Position numbers and translations under genes: made by a program
NCBI GenBank assembly: GCA_032128395.1
Contig: JAQBGV010000006.1
Span: 1 to 11,825, forward strand
Reading direction: 5' to 3'
DNA length: 11,825 bases
DNA from: JAQBGV01 sp032128395
Lineage (GTDB): Bacteria > Planctomycetota > UBA8108 > UBA1146
Part shown: positions 6,480 through 11,825 of the stretch, piece by piece
Layout of the letters: each line of letters begins with the position of its first letter
How positions within the stretch are numbered: the stretch's first letter is position 1
The notes under the pieces: generated by a model
What the model saw: the letters and a program-made list of their open reading frames with translations, nothing else
What the model was told of the DNA's origin: nothing
Database searches by the model: none

Positions 6480-8552
6480 CTAGTGCGACAGCCAGCTCGC
6501 CGGAATCGCCACTCGTTCCTCCCCGATGACTGCGACCTTCACCGACAGCACCGCGCCTCCGGTCTTGTTGAAGTACTCGACCACGAACCGGTGGGATCCC
6601 GCCGCGAGAGGGACCTGTCCCGCCTTTGCGAACGGGGAGTGGAGGCCGTCGTTGTCGATCGTGACCGCGTCGCCGATCGACAGTCGGGAGCCGTCATCCG
6701 ACTCGAGGACGAACTCGAACACCGCGTCCTCGGGAACCGTGATCCAACCTTCGTAGCGTGCGCCGCGGAGTTCCGCCCCGGCACCCCCGGCGAGATCGAT
6801 TCCCGAAACGATCTCGGTACCGATCGGCGTGCTCCCCTCGAAGCCGGGGAGCCGGTCCCAGCTCCCCGCGTAGATCGAGCGCCGAAGGCCCGGTGATGTC
6901 GCGCCGGGATCTCTCGCTTGTCGTGGCTCGACTCGGGTGAATCTCCGCTCGGCGACTTCGGTCACCGGTTTCCCCTCGTGGAAGCTCCTCGCGCGGATCG
7001 TCGTGCTGTCGGTGACGATGATCGCGTGTCCTGCGAGCAGGCTCGAGCCGACCGGATCGCTCCCATCGGTCGTGTACCGAACCTCCAGGGCGTCCGAACC
7101 GCCGGCGATGGTGACCTCGAGCGAGCCGAGTAGGATGTCGGACGCCGCTTCGATCACGGGGAGCGAGTAGACGATCGGATCCCCCTCGACCTCGAGCACC
7201 ACTACCGTGCAGTCGGGATCGGGAGCATCTTCTGGGACTTCGATCGCGACGGTTCCCGTGCCGCGCACTGTGCGGAGCGAGCCCTCCGGATCGGTGAGGA
7301 GCCATGCTCTGAGGTCGCGGTTGCCGACCCCTGGGATGAGCAAACCGCTGGAGGCGTGTTTCGGCCATTCGAAGACGTGGAGATAGAGGCGGGTGCGGTC
7401 GCCGACGCGTCGCATCGTGCACCGACCCCACGGAGCCGCGGGGAACGGCGACGCCACCGTGCCGTGAACTGCCTCCCCGTTCGTGGCCATCCACGTGCCG
7501 ATCCCCTGCAGCCGTTCGAGGCTCTCCTCGGGGAAGGTGCCATCGGCCTTCGGGCCGATATTGAGAAGCAGATTGCCGCCCTTGCTCGCGACGTCGACCA
7601 GGAGTCGGATCAGCTCACGGGTCGATTTGTAGTCGTGGTCGGCCCGGTTGTATCCCCAGTGCCGGTTCATGGTGATGCAGCTCTCCCAGTCGACGCCGGG
7701 AAAGCCGGTGGCGGGGACTTCCTGCTCCGGCGTCCCAAAATCGCCGCAGTACTCTCCCTCCGCGGTGAGGCCTGCCATCCCTCCGCGCCCGACATCGACT
7801 CGGTTGTTGATGATCGCGCCCGGTTGAAGGGTCCGGCACAACTCGTAGAGCGCGCGACCCCGTTCGTGGTTCCAGGTGCGCTCCCACTCTCCGTCGAACC
7901 ACATCACATCGATGGGGCCGTAGTTCGTCAGCAGTTCGGTCACCTGTGCGTGCAGGTATTCGGTGAACCGCTCGAAGTCGGCGCCCTCCTCCGACCGATC
8001 GGTCTCCCATCCGCGACGAGGGAGGTAGTCGGGGTGGTGCCAGTCCATGATCGAGTGGTACCAGCCGATCCGAAGAGCGTGCCGCCGACACGCGTCGGTG
8101 AGCTCGCGGAGGATGTCGCGACGAAACGGGGTCGCCATCACGTCGAAGTCGGTCTGTTCGGAGTCGAAGAGGCAGAATCCGTCGTGGTGCTTCGAGGTGA
8201 TCACGAGGTATCGCATCCCGGCGGCGATGGCGGCCCGAACCCATGCATCGGCATCGAACCGCACCGGGTCGAACTGCGGCACGAATCGATCGTAGGTGGA
8301 GAGCGGGATCTGGGCGGTCGTTCGGATCCACTCGGCGTGACCCGTTCCGTCGTTCCACTCGCCGGCGGGGATCGAATAGAGCCCCCAGTGGATGAACATC
8401 CCGAACCGCGCCTCACGCCACCAGTCGAGCCGGGGATCGGCGGCGCTCTCGCTGCCCGTGCTTCGGTCGGGGACCGGGGTGTGGCTCGCACAGCCGAGGG
8501 CGAGGAGAAGGGCACAGAGCCCGGCGGTCGTCCGCAAGTGGAATCGAGTCAT
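6480..8552 (-). CDS. GH29 alpha-L-fucosidase lipoprotein with hexosaminidase-C-like and PA14 domains
   Basis: The 690-residue product should release alpha-L-fucose from glycans outside the cytoplasm. An N-terminal signal (MTRFHLRTTAGLCALLLALGC) suggests a lipoprotein with Cys21 modified, though its -3 residue is Ala rather than Leu. The GH29 catalytic domain (about 42-400) shows FGMFIHWGLYS (50-60), KHHDGF (121-126), GWYHS (163-167) and DVMWFDGEW (215-223), with Asp220 as the expected nucleophile. GDFGTPEQE (270-278) holds a Glu at a plausible acid/base distance. VRYTTDGSDP (491-500) marks a chitobiase/beta-hexosaminidase C-terminal-like domain. A PA14-like domain follows (about 558-690, with ESDDGSRLSIGD at 617-628). 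The start is supported by GGGAGG (complement of 8557-8562), four bases upstream; the farther ATG at 8666 would overlap the preceding gene and add a leader before the signal. It lies 64 bases after the dockerin-like gene, same strand. Preference for a particular linkage or sulfated fucan cannot be read from the sequence. Confidence 0.94.
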   Translation of the reverse strand: MTRFHLRTTAGLCALLLALGCASHTPVPDRSTGSESAADPRLDWWREARFGMFIHWGLYSIPAGEWNDGTGHAEWIRTTAQIPLSTYDRFVPQFDPVRFDADAWVRAAIAAGMRYLVITSKHHDGFCLFDSEQTDFDVMATPFRRDILRELTDACRRHALRIGWYHSIMDWHHPDYLPRRGWETDRSEEGADFERFTEYLHAQVTELLTNYGPIDVMWFDGEWERTWNHERGRALYELCRTLQPGAIINNRVDVGRGGMAGLTAEGEYCGDFGTPEQEVPATGFPGVDWESCITMNRHWGYNRADHDYKSTRELIRLLVDVASKGGNLLLNIGPKADGTFPEESLERLQGIGTWMATNGEAVHGTVASPFPAAPWGRCTMRRVGDRTRLYLHVFEWPKHASSGLLIPGVGNRDLRAWLLTDPEGSLRTVRGTGTVAIEVPEDAPDPDCTVVVLEVEGDPIVYSLPVIEAASDILLGSLEVTIAGGSDALEVRYTTDGSDPVGSSLLAGHAIIVTDSTTIRARSFHEGKPVTEVAERRFTRVEPRQARDPGATSPGLRRSIYAGSWDRLPGFEGSTPIGTEIVSGIDLAGGAGAELRGARYEGWITVPEDAVFEFVLESDDGSRLSIGDAVTIDNDGLHSPFAKAGQVPLAAGSHRFVVEYFNKTGGAVLSVKVAVIGEERVAIPASWLSH

Positions 8553-8616
8553 GGAGCCTCCCGGTTCGAAGGGGAGAGCGTCCCTGTTCAGTGAGCGCGT
8601 GGCAAGGGGCGGTCTC

Positions 8617-10437
8617 CTAGGGACACGCGCCGTAGTCCGCACAGTCCTCCCCGGCGCCGACCCCACAGGACTCGTACGGCGCGACCGGGGGTTCCCCTCC
8701 GCCGAACAGGTACTCGAGCAACAGAATCGGGTCGCTGATCAGGTGCAGTCCGTCGCCGTCGATGTCCGCGGCGGCAAAGCAGGGAAGCTGTCCACTGGTG
8801 AGCGCGATCAGCGCGACGATCGGGTCCGCCAGATCGATGTCTCCGTCGGTATTGACGTCGCCGCGGCGGAAAAGGGTTGCTTGGTCGAGGCAGATCAGCC
8901 CGTCGATCTTCGCGAAGTTGAACACGCTCTCGTTGTCGATCACCGCGACGTTCTCGATCGGTGCGCCGCCCCCGCCGTCGATGAAATCGCAGAACTGAAC
9001 CTCGAGGCAGGCAAATGGTGTCGCGGAGGGGGAGATCGAGATCTCGACCTGGCCGAGCGGGATGGGATCGGTGGTGATGGGGAGGGTGGCGCCGTCGAAC
9101 GGTGGGATGGCATCGAGGAGGGCCCCGATCGTCATCTCGCAGCCGTCGCCGTCGCTCGGATTGTTGTCGTAGGTCGCGAGCAGGAACTCCGCCTCATCGA
9201 GTGCCATCCCGATCGCGGAGAAGCTGCGGAACACGAAATTCAGGTCGCAGTCGGCGCAGATCGCGATCTGCACCCCTTGGATCCCGCCGACCGGATCGGT
9301 GTAGAAGATGGTGAGCGGGACGGTGTCTCCGGGTGCGGCGGAGACCGGACCGACGTTCCCTTCATCGTCGAGAGTCCCCAAGAGAAAACTCATCGGGGCG
9401 AACGGCACGGGTAGGCAACTGACCACTCCGCCCTCGAGCGACGGGGAGATCTCGATGCCGCCGATCGAGACGCGATTCACCGCGGCCGGATTGCCGACGA
9501 CTCCGTTCACGGGGGTGACGGCGTGGAGGACCGGTGGGTCTGGTGCGAGCGGAGGGCTGAGGCATTGCATCCGGATGAGCGCGAGCGTCCAGCCGCTACC
9601 CGGGAGGAGCGCTTGCCCGTCGAACGGGGCCTCCGAGTCGAACACGACCTCGACGACCACGCCGTTCGGTGCGATGTCGACATCGACGAATTCGGCCCCG
9701 AACGCTTCGACGACGGTACCGAGGGTCTCGACCGCGAGGGTCTGCAGGGAGAGCGGATGCTCGAGTGCCACGGTGTAGGAATCGACCAGCCCCGTGGGAT
9801 TGTCGAAACTGACCTCGACGAGTGCGGAATCGTCCGCCGGGATGAACCCGGGCTCGACGCGAACGGTCGGAAGGGGGGGTGGCAGGATCGTCACGGTGCC
9901 GCCGGAGAGGACGAGCCCCTGCGCTTGGGTGATCGAGATTCCCCCGTCCTGCACGATGCTGTTCGTCACCGGCGGGTTGTCGAACACCCCGTCCTGGAAC
10001 TCGAGGGTCACCGATTGCGGCTGCGTGACGAGGACCGCCGGGAGCCAACCGATCGAGGCGACCGGTAGATCGCTCCCCGCAGGGATCGTCTGGCCGTCGA
10101 ACGGTGGAACGTTGTCGACGATCACCGCCACCACGACTCCGGAACTCCCGGGAAGGATCGAGGAGAACACTCCCTCCGCGTCGATCGCAGCCCCGAGCGC
10201 TTGGATGGGTCCGGGAGCGAGGAGCGCGGGGTCGTAGGAGAAGGCGAGGAAGAACGCCTCGACCGCTTGATCGGAGGAGAGCCGCACGATGCTCTGCCCC
10301 TCCTCGAGATTCGTCAGGGTGAGGTCATCGATGCTCAGGTCGTTCTGCGCTGCGAGCGGGGTGGCGAGAACGGCGAGTGCGAGTGCGAGTCGTGACCCGG
10401 CGAACGGTGATATGGTCCGGAGCGCGTCGCGCAGCAT
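8617..10437 (-). CDS. Secreted protein with three cohesin-like modules and a C-terminal dockerin-like domain
   Basis: A signal peptide (hydrophobic core about 17-27, cleavage probably after ATPLAA near 30) starts this 606-residue exported protein. Three similar beta-rich modules follow. Each has a PFDG motif (112-115, 271-274, 446-449) after a Val-rich strand, and the first contains FFLAFSYDPALL (62-73), which resembles the start of cohesin domains. The C-terminus has two dockerin-like calcium loops, DVNTDGDIDLAD (527-538) and DIDGDGLHLISD (558-569), then LFGGGEPP and a Cys-rich end typical of planctomycete secreted proteins. No catalytic motif is visible, so a structural, adhesive or scaffolding role at the cell surface is inferred. 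The start is chosen for its signal peptide and AGGAGG (complement of 10444-10449), six bases upstream; an in-frame ATG at 10554 would place a Gly/Arg-rich leader before the signal. Probably transcribed with the downstream fucosidase gene. Confidence 0.87.
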   Translation of the reverse strand: MLRDALRTISPFAGSRLALALAVLATPLAAQNDLSIDDLTLTNLEEGQSIVRLSSDQAVEAFFLAFSYDPALLAPGPIQALGAAIDAEGVFSSILPGSSGVVVAVIVDNVPPFDGQTIPAGSDLPVASIGWLPAVLVTQPQSVTLEFQDGVFDNPPVTNSIVQDGGISITQAQGLVLSGGTVTILPPPLPTVRVEPGFIPADDSALVEVSFDNPTGLVDSYTVALEHPLSLQTLAVETLGTVVEAFGAEFVDVDIAPNGVVVEVVFDSEAPFDGQALLPGSGWTLALIRMQCLSPPLAPDPPVLHAVTPVNGVVGNPAAVNRVSIGGIEISPSLEGGVVSCLPVPFAPMSFLLGTLDDEGNVGPVSAAPGDTVPLTIFYTDPVGGIQGVQIAICADCDLNFVFRSFSAIGMALDEAEFLLATYDNNPSDGDGCEMTIGALLDAIPPFDGATLPITTDPIPLGQVEISISPSATPFACLEVQFCDFIDGGGGAPIENVAVIDNESVFNFAKIDGLICLDQATLFRRGDVNTDGDIDLADPIVALIALTSGQLPCFAAADIDGDGLHLISDPILLLEYLFGGGEPPVAPYESCGVGAGEDCADYGACP

Positions 10438-10489
10438 CCGGGGCCTCCTCAGGATCGGGGGAAGAGCGCAATTCGAGCCCAGCCCACCC

Positions 10490-10495
10490 ATTGTA
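10490..10495 (-). promoter_or_regulatory. Candidate -10 box for the dockerin-like gene
   Basis: The minus strand reads TACAAT (complement of 10490-10495), five of six matches to the -10 consensus in an otherwise very GC-rich divergent region (10438-10583). A start near 10483 would give a leader of about 45 bases with the AGGAGG ribosome site inside it. The -35 position 17 bases upstream (TCGGGA) is a poor match, so confidence is low. No comparable plus-strand promoter for the M42 gene was found in this region. Confidence 0.3.
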
Positions 10496-10583
10496 CTGCC
10501 ACGCCGACCCCCTCCCGACCCCTTTCGGTCGACACCGCCCGGTTCCTTCGGCACCCTGACCGAGCACCGGAAGGAGACCGCAG

Positions 10584-11660
10584 ATGTCCGATCCCCTCGA
10601 TCTCGCCCTGCTGCGTCGACTCGCCCTCGCCGCCGGCCCCCCCGGGGCCGAGGGAGAAGTGCGGTCGATCGTCCGGGAGGCGCTCGCGGGGGTCGGGACG
10701 ATCCGCCATGATCGCCTCGGATCGCTGCTCTGCGAGGTTCCGGGGGAGGCCGCGGCCCCGCGGATCGTGCTCGACGCCCACCTGGACGAGGTCGGATTCA
10801 TCGTGCAATCGATCACGGCGGAGGGGCGGATCAAGTTCGCGCCGCTCGGCGGTTGGTGGGGGCACGTCCTCCTCGCCCAGCGGGTCGACATTCTCACCGA
10901 ATCGGGTGCGAAGGTCCCAGGGGTGATCGCGAGCAAGCCGCCGCACTTCCTCACGGAGGCGGAGCGGAAGAGTGTGCTCACGCCTTCTCAGATGCGGATC
11001 GACGTCGGGGCGAGCAGGCGGAAGGAGGTCGAGGAGCTCGGGATCCAGGTCGGCGATGCGATCGCACCGCATGCGGAGTGGATCGAGCTCGCGGGCGGGA
11101 TCGTCAGCTGCAAAGCGTTCGACGATCGGGTGGGGGTAGGGGTGATGATCGAGTCTCTCCGCCGCCTCGCCGCAGATCCTCCCCCCGGGACCACGATCGG
11201 CGTCGCCGCGGTGCAGGAGGAGGTCGGTTGTCGAGGTGCGGGGACCGCGAGCGAGCTCTCCCGTCCCGATCTCGCGATCGTGCTCGAGGGGACCCCAGCC
11301 GATGATGCCCCCGGAACGTCGGACCGCCAAGGCGCCCTCGGAGCGGGTCCGCAGCTGCGTTTCTGCGACCCGACCGCACTCTCGAACCGTCGCCTCGTCC
11401 GGATGGTCGAACGAGTCGCGAGGGAGCACGAAATCCCGGTACAGATCGCGGTGAGAGAGAGCGGCGGCACCGATGCGAAGTCGATCCACGTGCACGGAGC
11501 GGGGGTCCCGACGATCGTGATCGGTGTCCCGGCCCGGTACATCCATACGCACGTCAGCTTGATCCACCCGCTCGACTACGCGCGCGCGATCGACTTGACG
11601 GTGGAAGTGGTGTCGCAGCTGGATGCGGAGACGGTGGGGTCGTTCGTCTCGTTCGACTAG
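10584..11660 (+). CDS. M42 family metallo-aminopeptidase (glutamyl aminopeptidase/FrvX-like)
   Basis: M42 enzymes are cytosolic, di-metal aminopeptidases that form large tetrahedral (TET) assemblies and trim short peptides; several family members were first annotated as endoglucanases. The 358 residues match the usual length. Expected metal ligands and catalytic residues are His66 and Asp68 in DAHLDEVGF, Asp180 in KAFDDRVG, Glu212-Glu213 in QEEVG, Glu235 in VLEGTPADDAPG and a His in YIHTHVS (321 or 323). SGGTDAKSIH (293-302) is also typical of the family. There is no signal peptide. AAGGAG (10571-10576) lies seven bases before the ATG. It is divergent from the dockerin-like gene and seems monocistronic within the window. 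Substrate preference (acidic, hydrophobic or basic N-termini) cannot be assigned. Confidence 0.94.
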   Translation: MSDPLDLALLRRLALAAGPPGAEGEVRSIVREALAGVGTIRHDRLGSLLCEVPGEAAAPRIVLDAHLDEVGFIVQSITAEGRIKFAPLGGWWGHVLLAQRVDILTESGAKVPGVIASKPPHFLTEAERKSVLTPSQMRIDVGASRRKEVEELGIQVGDAIAPHAEWIELAGGIVSCKAFDDRVGVGVMIESLRRLAADPPPGTTIGVAAVQEEVGCRGAGTASELSRPDLAIVLEGTPADDAPGTSDRQGALGAGPQLRFCDPTALSNRRLVRMVERVAREHEIPVQIAVRESGGTDAKSIHVHGAGVPTIVIGVPARYIHTHVSLIHPLDYARAIDLTVEVVSQLDAETVGSFVSFD

Positions 11661-11775
11661 CTGAAGAGGGCCGGCGAAGATCGAATGAACGGATGATGGG
11701 ACTGGCTCGCCGAAGGTGATGCCTGTCCCGGACACTCGCCCGCTGGACCGCAGCTCTTCTCACGTTCTCGCGAGC

Positions 11776-11795
11776 ATCGCTCAGCGATCGTTTTT
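11776..11795 (+). terminator. Weak intrinsic terminator candidate after the M42 gene
   Basis: ATCGC (11776-11780) and GCGAT (11784-11788) form a short stem with a TCA loop, followed by CG and then TTTTT (11791-11795). It is about 115 bases after the M42 stop. The stem is only five base pairs, so termination would be weak. The remaining sequence between 11661 and 11825 holds no gene that I can support. Confidence 0.35.
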
Positions 11796-11825
11796 CGTCG
11801 GAGTACCGGCGGCGGTCCGGGACGG

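Noticed and set aside
7356..8594. A 412-codon open frame opposite the fucosidase gene
   Set aside because: It is antisense to the GH29 catalytic domain, has no family resemblance and no good ribosome site; it is explained by codon bias of the real gene.
8392..9414. A 340-codon open frame opposite the 3' part of the dockerin-like gene
   Set aside because: It spans the gap between two genes on the other strand and has a low-complexity translation without motifs.
10449..11735. A 428-codon open frame opposite the M42 peptidase gene
   Set aside because: The opposite strand encodes a complete M42 enzyme with metal ligands in place; the antisense product shows no domain.
1..11825. Abundant GATC/CGATC words as a possible special motif
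   Set aside because: They fall largely within codon pairs such as GCG-ATC-GAG and GGG-ATC-CCC inside genes, so codon bias explains them; a shuffled-codon comparison would be needed to claim more.

Overview
The window is GC-rich, densely coded bacterial DNA with seven protein genes. It most likely comes from a planctomycete (Planctomycetota, possibly an uncultured lineage). The main reason is the C-terminus of the gene at 8617-10437: a dockerin-like pair of calcium loops followed by a Gly-Gly-Gly-Glu-Pro-Pro stretch and a Cys-rich end, a tail style common in secreted planctomycete proteins. Signal peptides, an exported dipeptidyl peptidase and a lipoprotein alpha-L-fucosidase suggest an organism that digests proteins and fucosylated polysaccharides outside the cytoplasm. 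The taxonomic call is inference from protein style only.

Layout. 1-294 is non-coding and holds two nearly identical copies of a 152-bp tandem repeat that runs up to the end of aceE. On the minus strand, a small Trm112-family gene (3053-3268) is followed by aceE (301-2988), the homodimeric pyruvate dehydrogenase E1. Divergent from these, on the plus strand, are a DPP IV-type peptidase (3412-5715) and sfsA (5727-6479), 11 bases apart. sfsA converges with a GH29 alpha-L-fucosidase (6480-8552, minus) and the two stop codons abut. Upstream of the fucosidase in the same direction is a secreted, three-module, cohesin-like/dockerin-like protein (8617-10437, minus). It is divergent from an M42 metallo-aminopeptidase (10584-11660, plus). 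11661-11825 is non-coding, with a weak terminator-like hairpin.

How the genes fit together. There are two divergent promoter regions (3269-3411 and 10438-10583) and one convergent junction (6479/6480). The minus pair 10437-6480 (dockerin-like protein plus fucosidase lipoprotein) is the most accessory-looking unit and may act at the cell surface on fucose-containing glycans. The DPP IV-like enzyme (exported) and the M42 enzyme (cytosolic) could act one after the other in peptide use, but they are not in one operon. AceE links glycolysis to the TCA cycle; its E2 and E3 partners are not in the window.

I see no phage genes, transposases, CRISPR array, tRNA, rRNA or recognisable defence system. 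The most unusual items are the tandem repeat at the aceE 3' end, the protein carrying both cohesin-like and dockerin-like modules, and the non-ATG start inferred for the Trm112 gene.
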